From an uncultured Flavobacterium sp. (GTDB taxonomy: Bacteria > Bacteroidota > Bacteroidia > Flavobacteriales > Flavobacteriaceae): 46,621 bases of DNA. Location of the stretch: positions 1 through 46,621 of the forward strand of contig CALJVL010000002.1 in assembly GCA_937773775.1 (NCBI GenBank), read 5' to 3'. This document shows positions 26,227 to 35,195 of this stretch, one piece after another. The first letter of the stretch is position 1. Every line of letters begins with the position of its first letter. A program made the translations under genes and the position numbers. The notes beneath the pieces are model-generated. The model had not been told where the DNA came from, did not search any database, and was given only the letters and a program-made list of their open reading frames with translations.

Positions 26227-28415
26227 GTCAAAACCCAGTTTTCTCTATTAAAAAATTTGACTTTGATTCAAGCCTTGTTAGTGAATTCAATAATATACAT
26301 TACGTTAAAGATTTGTGGCCTATCGTTTATATATTAAGTGATGGGAATGTAAATGAAGCTTACGTTGGTGAAACGACAGATGCATATGCTAGAATGTGCA
26401 GTCATTTAAAGAATAACATAAAAAACAAACTATCAGCAGTCCATTTAATTTCAAGTGAAAAGTTTAATAAATCGGCAACACTAGATATAGAATCTAATCT
26501 CATTAAATATATTTCTGGAGATGGGCAATATAAATTAATTAATGGAAACATTGGATTAGCCAATCACAATTACTACCAAAAGAAAGAGATTTACTGGGAT
26601 ATCTTTAAATCCATTTGGGATAATTTAAGATCGGTTGGAATAGCTAAACACCCTATTGATTATATTGATAATTCTGATTTATTTAAATATTCACCCTACA
26701 AAACTTTAACCTCAGAACAAAAGTTCGGTCTACTGGTTATTATGAGAAATCTTCTGAATAATAGGTATAAAAATATTATCATTGAAGGTGGTGCAGGAAC
26801 TGGGAAAACAATTTTAGCTATTTTCTTATTTAAGTTACTTAATACTACAAACGAAGATTTTAATTTTGAGGAATTCGGAAATGATGAATTTGAATTCATG
26901 GAAATTGTCTTTGAATTGAAAAAAAAATATCCAAACCCCAAAATGGCGTTAGTTGTTCCAATGTCGTCTTTTAGAGCTACTTTAAAAAAAGTTTTTAAAA
27001 ATATTAAGGGATTAAATGCTAATATGGTAATTGGTCCTGCAGAAATCGTAAAGGACACTTTTGATATTGTTATCGTTGACGAGTCTCACCGATTAAGGAG
27101 ACGGGTTAATTTAGGGGCTTATTTTAGAGCATTTGATGTCGTTTGCGAAAAATTAAATTTAGACAAACATACCTGCAATGAATTAGATTGGATAATGAAA
27201 CAGTCTGAAAGTGCTGTTTATTTTTATGATGAAAATCAATCCATAAAACCATCAGATATAAAGAAAGAAGATTTTGATAAACTAAAAGTAAATGATTTAA
27301 CAAAAATAGAACATTTAAAATCTCAGTTTAGGTCGAAAGGAGGCAATGATTATGTCTCCTATATAGATAATCTATTAAAATGTAAATTAGATAATTCTGA
27401 CACAATATTCAGTTCTAAAGAGTATGAGTTTATTCTTTTTGATTCTATAGAAGACATCGTAAATGAAATAAAATCTAGAGATATAGAAAACGGGCTTTCA
27501 AGATTAGTAGCTGGTTATTCTTGGCCTTGGATGACTAACAAAAAAGACGCCAAGCAAGATTATGATATTGAAATTGAAAACACAAGATTAAAATGGAATA
27601 GCACAAATATTGATTGGGTTAATTCCAAAAATTCTAGAGATGAAGTGGGCTGTATTCACACAACACAAGGTTATGATTTAAATTATACGGGGATAATTTT
27701 CGGAAATGAAATTACATATGATAAAGAAAACAATCAAATTAAAATTATCAAAGAAAATTATTACGATGTAAATGGAAAACAATCCATTGTTGATCCAGAG
27801 GAGTTAAAAAATTTTATTTTAAATATATACAAAACGATAATGCTCAGAGGTATTAAAGGCACCTACGTATATGTTTGTGATAAAAACCTAAGGGACTATT
27901 TTTCTCAATTTATCCCTAAATTCAAGACTGAAAAACAAAATGTATTTTTAGACGATAATGAAGTTATTCCCTATGTAAATAGTATTCCATTATATGATTT
28001 AAAGGTTGCGGCAGGAAACTTCAGTGAATTACAAACCGTAGATGATTGTGAATGGATTGCATTACCTACAACTTATAAGCCATCACAAGATTTATTTGCT
28101 TGCAAAGTTATTGGTGAGTCAATGAATAAAATAATTCCAAACGGTTCAATTTGTATGTTTAGAAAATATTCAGGTGGTTCTAGAGATGGAAAAATAGTAT
28201 TGGTTGAACATACTAATATACAAGACCCTGATTTTGGTTCTGGATATGCTGTAAAAGAATATAGAAGCAAAAAAACAATGGAAAATGAACTATGGAGTCA
28301 TGAATCCATTATTTTAAAACCACTTTCAGATAATATAGCATATCAAGATATCATACTTGAAGAAGAGGAGTTGAGTAGTCTCAAAGTGATTGGGGTTTTT
28401 GAGTGTGTACTGTAA
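26223..28415 (+). CDS. GIY-YIG nuclease / DUF2075 helicase / S24 peptidase-like fusion
   Basis: 730 residues in three parts. (1) About 32-100, GIY-YIG nuclease: WPIVYILSDG, then AYVGET. (2) About 150-580, DUF2075-type SF1 ATPase: Walker A EGGAGTGKTI (about 189-197), Walker B VIVDESHRLRRR (about 286), GCIHTTQGYDL and a closing TIMLRGIKGTYVYVCD. (3) About 600-730, LexA/UmuD-like S24 fold: FACKVIGESMNK with the nucleophile Ser in ESM, then GGSRDGKIVLVE with the Lys. The gene is coupled to mazG. The combination suggests a defence protein: nuclease plus motor plus a regulatory or autoproteolytic domain. I do not recognise it as a named system. The S24 part is homologous to that of the next helicase. 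Confidence 0.82.
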   Translation: MSQNPVFSIKKFDFDSSLVSEFNNIHYVKDLWPIVYILSDGNVNEAYVGETTDAYARMCSHLKNNIKNKLSAVHLISSEKFNKSATLDIESNLIKYISGDGQYKLINGNIGLANHNYYQKKEIYWDIFKSIWDNLRSVGIAKHPIDYIDNSDLFKYSPYKTLTSEQKFGLLVIMRNLLNNRYKNIIIEGGAGTGKTILAIFLFKLLNTTNEDFNFEEFGNDEFEFMEIVFELKKKYPNPKMALVVPMSSFRATLKKVFKNIKGLNANMVIGPAEIVKDTFDIVIVDESHRLRRRVNLGAYFRAFDVVCEKLNLDKHTCNELDWIMKQSESAVYFYDENQSIKPSDIKKEDFDKLKVNDLTKIEHLKSQFRSKGGNDYVSYIDNLLKCKLDNSDTIFSSKEYEFILFDSIEDIVNEIKSRDIENGLSRLVAGYSWPWMTNKKDAKQDYDIEIENTRLKWNSTNIDWVNSKNSRDEVGCIHTTQGYDLNYTGIIFGNEITYDKENNQIKIIKENYYDVNGKQSIVDPEELKNFILNIYKTIMLRGIKGTYVYVCDKNLRDYFSQFIPKFKTEKQNVFLDDNEVIPYVNSIPLYDLKVAAGNFSELQTVDDCEWIALPTTYKPSQDLFACKVIGESMNKIIPNGSICMFRKYSGGSRDGKIVLVEHTNIQDPDFGSGYAVKEYRSKKTMENELWSHESIILKPLSDNIAYQDIILEEEELSSLKVIGVFECVL

Positions 28416-28596
28416 ACCACCGATTATCTTAAAATAAAAGAACTACTAGACAGTATGTTGCCTAAATTGATTGAGAGCTGACAATCGATTTTTGGGGCGA
28501 TGCAGCCCAAAATTTATTTTGGCTCTGGTTTCCTTCTCAGGACTCCCCTGTCAAATCTTCAAAAAAACCCTTATAACTGTCATATATAAAATAATC
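28416..28596. other. Gap between the two modules
   Basis: No gene seen. It runs into leader copy 2; no clear terminator hairpin with a T-run is visible. Confidence 0.4.
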
Positions 28597-28778
28597 AAAT
28601 ATCACTAAAAGTGGGTATAGTAAAATCCTACAAAATATCGTTTATTAACATACTTGTATTCAAAACGAAGAAAACGCAGTAACGTAAAAAAATTCGATAT
28701 AGTATCACTCTTATAGAAATTGTGTAAGACTTTTATTATCCTTAAGTTTGGGTATCATAAAAATGTAATTTAAATGTT
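28597..28778 (+). repeat. Leader repeat, copy 2
   Basis: The counterpart of 25725-25887, placed 2.87 kb downstream, including the promoter and the first codons of a mazG copy. It implies a duplication or a shared regulatory cassette in front of both helicase modules. Confidence 0.8.
28720..28750 (+). promoter_or_regulatory. Promoter of module 2
   Basis: TTG (28720-28722), 20 bases, TAAGTTTG (28743-28750), the same as in copy 1. Confidence 0.65.
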
Positions 28779-28847
28779 ATGGATAAGTATAAAAAAGTAA
28801 TTGAATAATTAATTCAACATACTTTAAGAAGTAGTAAATAACATTAA
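28779..28847 (+). pseudogene. mazG remnant
   Basis: MDKYKKVIE then a stop, followed by TTAATTCAA. This matches the first dozen codons of the intact mazG at 25888 (MDKYTKVIEELIQF), then similarity is lost. It is a leftover of the duplicated module. Confidence 0.65.
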
Positions 28848-28983
28848 ATGGACGAAATTTCAATAGAACAAATAATAGTTGCTAATGTAAAACTTGAAAA
28901 CAAAGGTATTCTTCAGAAAGACATTCCAGCACTTATGATTTAATCTATGAAGACAAACTTTATCCCCAAAAACTAGTAAGATG
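28848..28983 (+). pseudogene. Small broken frame resembling an McrB/restriction N-terminal motif
   Basis: The frame from the ATG at 28848 (MDEISIEQIIVANVKL) breaks near 28925. Another frame continues HSSTYDLIYEDKLYPQKLVR to TGA at 28981-28983. The phrase S..YDL.Y..K.YP.K resembles a small domain found at the N terminus of some McrB/McrA-type restriction proteins. Only about 45 residues remain, so the name is tentative. Confidence 0.4.
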
Positions 28984-29377
28984 AAAAAAATTGAAGTTGT
29001 AGCTGCAATAATATATTTTGAGAATAAAATTTTATGTGTTCAAAGACCTAAAAATAAACTATCATATATATCTGAGAAATTTGAATTTCCTGGTGGGAAA
29101 ATTGAAAAAGGCGAATCACAAAAAGAGGCTTTAAAAACGTGAATTAATTGAAGAGTTAAATGTTGAACCAGAAATCAAATCCTTCTTTACAACGATTGTC
29201 CATGAATATCCAGATTTTGAACTGACAATGCATAGTTTTATTTGTGAAGTAAAAACAAAAGAACTTAATCTTACTGAACATATAGCGCAAGAGTGGTTAA
29301 GTTTAAATGAAATTGAAAAGCTTGATTGGGCAGCAGCTGATATTCCGATAGTAAATAAATTGATAATGAATGGATAA
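28981..29377 (+). pseudogene. Nudix (MutT-like) hydrolase, one frameshift
   Basis: MKKIEVVAAIIYFENKILCVQRPK leads to the Nudix box FPGGKIEKGESQKEAL. The frame then stops (AAAACGTGA at about 29136-29142). With one A removed from the A-run, the box continues as KRELIEEL and the protein runs on as NVEPEIKSFF, HSFICEV and EWLSLNEIEKLDW to TAA at 29375, giving the usual length of about 131 residues. Such enzymes cleave oxidised or free (d)NTPs. The stop overlaps the start of the helicase gene, as in a tight operon. The break may be real or a homopolymer error. Confidence 0.75.
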
Positions 29378-32300
29378 GTTAATTCAAATTTTTAATTCCA
29401 GTTTACAAACTGGTTATATTGATAAAAATGTTTTATCCGATGCTGCTTATCAACCGGAATTACTCGTAAATCAAAAAAAATCCACCAAAAAAAGTCCTGT
29501 CTACAATACTTCAAGAACTTGAAAATTGTAATCAGTTTTATATCGCAGTTGCGTTTGTTACTGACAAGTTGGAGTCGCTACTTTAATTAACAAATTAAAA
29601 GAACTAGAAAATCGTGAAATAAAAGGTCCAAATATTAGTTTCACAATATTTTGAATATTTACCCAACCTGAGGCATTAAAGAGATTATTACAATTTAATA
29701 ATATTGACTTAAGAATTGCTACAACTGGAAACGCGCATGCAAAAGCGCTACATTTTTAAAAACAATGATCATTACAATCTAATTGTTGGTAGTAGCAGAT
29801 TTAACAGCCCAAGCCTTATCAACTAACAAGGAATGGAATATTAAAGTCTCTGCTTTAGATTGAAAGTGGTTTAGTTGAAAATGTACTCGGTGAATTTCAA
29901 ACTGATTTTCAAAAAGCAACACCAGTTTACAACTGATTATATTTTTTCGTTACGAAGAAATTTATAAACAGCAATTTCTAACAAGGCAAAACTGAAGGAT
30001 TTAAGGAAATTCTAACGGAAATAAACTCCTAATGATATGCAGATCGAGGCATTGGGAAATTTAGAAAATTTACGAAACGATAAAAAAAAACAAAGCTTTA
30101 ATAAATATCTGCGACAGGAACTGGAAAAACTTATTTATCAGCATTCGATGCAAAAGCATTTAATCCTAAAAAGTTGCTTTTTGTAGTTCATCGATTGACC
30201 ATTGCAAAAAATTCATTAAAAACCTTCCGAAAAGTTTTTGGGGAAAAACAAGACAATGGGTTTGTATTCTGGTGAAAAAAGAGAATTAGAATGTGATTTC
30301 GTGTTTTCAACTATACAAACAATTTCAAAATCAGCACATCTTAAAAACTTTGCAAAAGATCACTTTGATTACATCATCATTGATGAAACGCATAGATCTG
30401 GTGCAGATTCATATTTGCGATTAATCGATTATTTTGAACCACAGTTTCTCTTAGGAATGACAGCTACTCCTGAACGAACTGATGGGAATGACATCTTTAA
30501 AGTATTTGATCACAATATTGCCTATGAAATCAGATTAAACCGTGCAATGGAAGAAGAGATGCTTAGTCCATTTCACTATTACGGTGTAACTGATTTACTA
30601 ATTGATAATAATCAAATTGACGATAAATCAGATTTTAACCTATTAGTTTCCAGAGAAAGAGTAAAAATGGTAATTGAGCAAGCTCAATTCTATGGCAGTG
30701 ACAATGGTATAACAAGAGGTTTAATCTTTTGCTCAAGAAAAAAAGAAGCTATTGAACTCTCTAATTTATTTAATTTAAATGGACTAAAAGCAGTTGCCTT
30801 AACCGGCGATAGTACAGAAGCAGAAAGAGCAATAGCGATTGAAAAATTAGAATCAGATAATTTACAAGAAAAGCTCGATTACATTTTTACGGTTGATATT
30901 TTTAATGAAGGAATTGATATCCCTAAAATCAATCAGATTATAATGCTTCGCCCGACAGACTCAGCAATAATTTTTATTCAGCAACTAGGTAGAGGCTTAA
31001 GAAAAGTTGATGGAAAAAGTTACGTAACAGTTATTGATTTCATCGGAAACTACGAAAACAATTACTTAATACCCATTGCACTGTATGGTGATACTTCCTA
31101 TAACAAAGACTCATTGAGGAAATTAATTACAGAAGGTAGCAGGATGATTCCAGGTTCTTCGACTATTAATTTTGATGAAATTACAAAAGAGAAGATATTT
31201 CAATCCATTGACTCTGCGAATATGCAGTTATTATCTGATTTGAAAAAGGATTACAACCTTTTGAAGTATAAGTTGGGAAAAATTCCAATGATGATTGACT
31301 TTTTAAAACACGGCTCTAGAGACCCTTATTTATACGTGGATTATTCCAATTCCTACTATAATTTCATTATCAAAGTCGAGAAAGATCAGCTTGTGGCATT
31401 ATCAAAACAACAGCTAAAACTATTGGAGCTATTTTCTAAAGAAATAAATAATTCTAAGAGGATTGAGGAAAGTCTAATTCTAAAGGAGCTTATTCTAGGA
31501 AATGAATTGAATATAACAGAATTTACAGAAAGTATTTCTAAACTTTTTAATTATACTCCAAGTAAAGAGACTATTGATTCTTGTATTTTAAACATCAACT
31601 TTTTATTTGTTAGAAAAGAGGAGAAAATCATTTACAAAGAAGATGATTGTTTAAAATTCTATCCAGAATTTCTGGAAATATTAAGCAATCTTACTTTTAA
31701 ACTTTATCTAATGGATTCGATTAATTACTCCATTGAGACTTTTAAAAAATCGTATAAGAATGAATATTATAAAAACGGGTTAATTCTCTACAATAAATAT
31801 AGTCGCAAAGATGTCTGTAGATTATTGAATTGGGAAAAAGACATCAGTAGTACAATTTACGGATACCGTACAAGATCTGGGGCTACTCCATGTTTTGTTA
31901 CATATCATAAATCTGATGAGATAGAAAGTACAATTAATTACAATGACTACTTTATTAACCCAACTACTTTTGCATGGGAATCAAGGTCAAATAGAAAACT
32001 AGATAGTAATGAAATAAAAGATGTAATAAATTCAAACCGAATTTTACTTTTTATAAAAAAGAAGGATGGCGAAGGCACAGATTTTTATTTCATGGGGGAA
32101 GTTTCTATAATTCCGGATTCGATTGAGCAAAGTACTATGCCCTATTCTAAGTTACCGGTTGTTCATTTCAAATTTCAACTTGAGCAACCAGTCATACCCA
32201 GTGTATACTTTTATATTACCACGGGTAAAAAATTAAAGCATATTAATAAATACGTTACGAATGAAAACGACGTTTCTTTATTATTTGAAACCAATAAGCC

Positions 32301-32769
32301 TAAAAACCTTATCCCACTTTATGATTTTTATGCAGCAGCTGGTTCGTTTAGTGAAATGCAATCAGATAAAAATTTCACCTTAATTGAAGGACCAGAAAAC
32401 AACAGTGTAAAGAACGATTATTTTGCTTGTAAAATAATTGGGGAATCAATGAACAGAGTAATCCCGAATGGTTCAATTTGTTTATTTAAAACTTATAGTG
32501 GGGGCAGTAGAAATGGAAAAATTGTATTGGTAGAAAATATGGATATTCAAGACCACGATTTCAATTCTGCATTTACAATCAAAACCTATTCAAGCGAAAA
32601 AACAACTTCGGAAGAAGATTGGAAACACACTTCGATTGTTTTAAGGCCAAATTCGTTTGATGATTCTTATGAAAATATAATTATCAATGAAGAAAATAGT
32701 TCGGAAATGAGGGTTGTTGGTGAGTTTGTTAAAATTTTGATAGATACCAAAAGTAATACTCGTTGGTAA
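29370..32769 (+). pseudogene. PLD nuclease / DEAD helicase / DUF3427 / S24 protein with a broken N-terminal part
   Basis: About 1,130 residues if repaired. From the ATG at 29370 (MDKLIQIFNSSLQTGYID, then YQPELLVNQ), the PLD-like nuclease region is split by several frameshifts up to about 30240. Pieces visible in different frames are VLSTILQELENCNQFYIAVAFV, a HAKA.. step and NLIVGSS. From about 30095 there is an SF2 helicase: ATGTGKT, then in one intact frame (30238-32769) IIDETHRSG, GMTATPERTDG and QQLGRGLRK. DUF3427 follows at about codons 520-670 (YSRKDVCRLLNW, TPCFVTYHK, FAWESRSNRKL). The S24-like end has FACKIIGESMNR and GGSRNGKIVLVE. It is probably inactive as drawn unless the indels are errors. 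Confidence 0.75.
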
Positions 32770-32803
32770 CAAAGTATAATAAAAAAACTCAATACTATAT
32801 TAA

Positions 32804-33856
32804 ATGAACTTACCTTTTTCCGTAAATCTGCCAGTAAATAGATTAGCTTCAGTATTTGCAAGTACTTCGGCTACCTATAAGTTTTATTGGTTTCTTGCTA
32901 TACTTGAGTTAGTAGAAGAAGGAAATACAATCATTTCTAAAAGAAAATTATTCGCAAGAATGATAAGCAATTCGTGGTACACAGTAAATTATTTCCATGT
33001 CTCTTTTGGCAAGCAAGATTTAATCCAGGAGGCAGTTCGGTCTATTCTAGAAATTGAAAACCTCACTATAGATGAAAGTGAAAACAAAATAAATGCTGTT
33101 TTAGAAAATACAAATAAAACCCAAACTCTTGAAATTTTAAATCATTTCGATAAAAATGTCCCACATTGGTTCATCTCTCCTTGGTTCCCGGGAATAAGCA
33201 ATCGCAAAAGCATTTATGATTTATCGCAGAATTTTGACAACGACTGCATCTATGCCTTAGAAAAAGAAAGCGTATCCATTAACCCTAATTGGATAAGCTA
33301 TCTCAAATCCAATTCCAAAATACTTAAAGACTTTTGCTATTGGAATCTCGCGCTGTTTCTTCAAAAAAGAAATCCAAATGTGCCCGATATATCTAACAAG
33401 CTCATCAAATCAGTCACACGAAGCTCCTTATCAAAACAAACTAAAGACTATTGGAAACCAGTGTTTCAGGAACTCGGGTCAATAGAATGCATATTTACAG
33501 GAAACAAATTAATTTTTGACGATAAAAAGTTCGCACTAGATCACTTCGTACCCCATGCCTTTGTTTCGCATGACCTAATCTGGAATTTAATTCCAATTGA
33601 TAAAAGCTTTAATTCCTCTAAAAGTGATAAACTGCCATCCATAGATAAATATTTCGACAAGTTTTTTAACCTCCAGAAAACAGCTTTTGAAATAGTAAAG
33701 CACCATAATTCAAAAAACAAATTCCTAGAGGAATACCTCACCATCTTCCCCAATCTTGACAATCGAAACGAATTCGATTATACTCGATACAAAGAGAGTA
33801 TTCAGCCACTGATTACTATTGCCAGCAACAACGGATTTGTATATATGAAAGACTAA
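32804..33856 (+). CDS. HNH endonuclease domain protein
   Basis: 350 residues, 34 bases after the helicase. The C-terminal half has an HNH fold: SIECIFTGNKLIFDDKKFALDHFVPHAF with the DH pair, then WNLIPIDKSFNSSKSDKLP with the central Asn and closing Asn/Lys. The N-terminal 220 residues are helical (TYKFYWFLAILELVEEG, SKRKLFARMI) and may recognise the target or partner. It is likely the effector nuclease of module 2, an inference from neighbourhood. Unlike the genes before it, the frame is intact. Confidence 0.78.
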   Translation: MNLPFSVNLPVNRLASVFASTSATYKFYWFLAILELVEEGNTIISKRKLFARMISNSWYTVNYFHVSFGKQDLIQEAVRSILEIENLTIDESENKINAVLENTNKTQTLEILNHFDKNVPHWFISPWFPGISNRKSIYDLSQNFDNDCIYALEKESVSINPNWISYLKSNSKILKDFCYWNLALFLQKRNPNVPDISNKLIKSVTRSSLSKQTKDYWKPVFQELGSIECIFTGNKLIFDDKKFALDHFVPHAFVSHDLIWNLIPIDKSFNSSKSDKLPSIDKYFDKFFNLQKTAFEIVKHHNSKNKFLEEYLTIFPNLDNRNEFDYTRYKESIQPLITIASNNGFVYMKD

Positions 33857-34187
33857 CTTAGACCCTCAGAAACCTTTAAATTCACACTAGTATAAATTCT
33901 ACCTTAGCATCATCATTCAAAACGCGCCCCGACCGCCGCACGAATCTTTTCGTTTGGTAAATTACTTGTTACTAAACAAAATAAAATTCGCCACCCACTC
34001 CCTCGACCGCCAGTGGAAAATAATGCTGCACAAAAAATAAACTCAATTAAATAATAAACAGCATTTAGCCTGATCGCAATTCAAACAATAACAAAACACA
34101 GACTAATCAGGAAAAACTCTCCCCCTCCTTCACCACAAAAATCAAAGAAACTATCTTCATGTAATTATTAAATTGTAATAAAAGTTG
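33857..34187. other. Gap before the first junction element
   Basis: No gene seen. It contains a short GC-rich patch (33925-33950 and 34000) and nothing recognisable. A weak echo of a recombinase end (ACA AAA ATC AAA) near 34135 is too short to use. Confidence 0.4.
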
Positions 34188-34283
34188 TATATATTTGAAA
34201 AAGCATAAAACGAAACAAAACTTCGTATATACACCCAAAAAAGGGTGAATTGGCGAAATTTTATTTCGCCTATATACTAGTTA
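34188..34283 (+). repeat. Junction element copy A (attI-like)
   Basis: 96 bp, matching 41048-41143 at 84 of 96 positions without gaps; similarity ends at GTTA. It contains a TATATTTG box (34190-34197). It can fold as a three-way junction: outer stem GTATATA/TATATAC (34225-34231 with 34271-34277), arm 1 CACCC/GGGTG, arm 2 GGCGAAAT-TTT-ATTTCGCC. The base G at 34280 begins GTTACCTGC, whose reverse complement ends the hamAB unit. I read it as the fixed attachment site in front of a cassette. Confidence 0.7.
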
Positions 34284-34364
34284 CCTGCAAGCTTACCTCA
34301 AAATCGGAAAATTAAAGACTATAAAAACAACTAAACTTAAATCAATTATCTGAAATACAATATA

Positions 34365-35195
34365 ATGACTAAACAAATTAATTTAATTGGAACCCATCCA
34401 AATATAGATCATCCATTCGGAGCTTGGTTAAATGTTAATGACATAGCAGTTACAGCAACTAAGTGCCACCGAGAATTAACTGAGATAAACAATGAAGAAA
34501 AGGATGATTTAATTTTATGGATGGCTAATAAATTAATAAGTCATCATTATACAAACTTTAGATTAGAGCAACTTAAGAAAAAATATGCTGAATTGGGGTT
34601 TGAAAAATATGCTGAACAAAATAGAAAATTACCTGTGGTTGATAAAGTAAAAAAAGGAAACGCAACTGAAATTTTATTAACAGAATACATTCAAAGTACA
34701 TTAAATCGTGAATTAATTAAAGTTTTTAAACTAAAATACAACCCAAATGTAGACCAAGCTATAAAAGGAGATGATACATTAATGGTTGATTTTATTGAGG
34801 GCGAAGGTGCCAATGATATAAAAATTTTTCTAGGAGAATCAAAATTTCGAAAAACTCCAACAAAAAAAGTTGTTGAAGAAATTTCATCATCGTTAACGAA
34901 AGAAAAAATGCCATTATCTTATTCTTTTTTAGTTGAAGAAATAGCTAAAAACAACGTTGAATTAGCCTTAAAACTTGATGATTTTATTGTGCAAGATATA
35001 AAGGATAGAGGTCAACTAATTTATACAGGACTATTATTAAGTAATGAACATACTTCAAAGTTCGTAGAAAACAATCTTTATAATGACAATCCAGAATTAA
35101 TTTTTATATCAATTGGTATTCAAAATCCAGAAAATTTCATAAATCTTGCGTTTGCAAAAGCAAACGAGCTAATCGCTAATCCACTTGCTTTATGA
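34365..35195 (+). CDS. hamA: Hachiman HamA (DUF1837 nuclease)
   Basis: 276 residues. The family-type core is KKGNATEILLTEYIQ (Glu about 102), then KYNPNVDQAIKGDDTLMVDF with acidic residues at about 136-142, and IFLGESKFRKTP with the E-x-K pair (about 158-160). This makes a PD-(D/E)xK-like nuclease centre, as described for HamA. HamA forms a complex with the HamB helicase, and the pair gives anti-phage protection. The stop overlaps the hamB start (ATGA). The ATG lies 85 bases after the cassette junction. The call rests on the core motif, the size and the coupled large helicase. Confidence 0.75.
   Translation: MTKQINLIGTHPNIDHPFGAWLNVNDIAVTATKCHRELTEINNEEKDDLILWMANKLISHHYTNFRLEQLKKKYAELGFEKYAEQNRKLPVVDKVKKGNATEILLTEYIQSTLNRELIKVFKLKYNPNVDQAIKGDDTLMVDFIEGEGANDIKIFLGESKFRKTPTKKVVEEISSSLTKEKMPLSYSFLVEEIAKNNVELALKLDDFIVQDIKDRGQLIYTGLLLSNEHTSKFVENNLYNDNPELIFISIGIQNPENFINLAFAKANELIANPLAL

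Noticed and set aside
26223..33856. Naming the two helicase modules as a known defence system (for example Zorya, DISARM, Druantia)
   Set aside because: The domain sets (GIY-YIG/DUF2075/S24; PLD/DEAD/DUF3427/S24 plus HNH) do not match the components of those systems as I know them.
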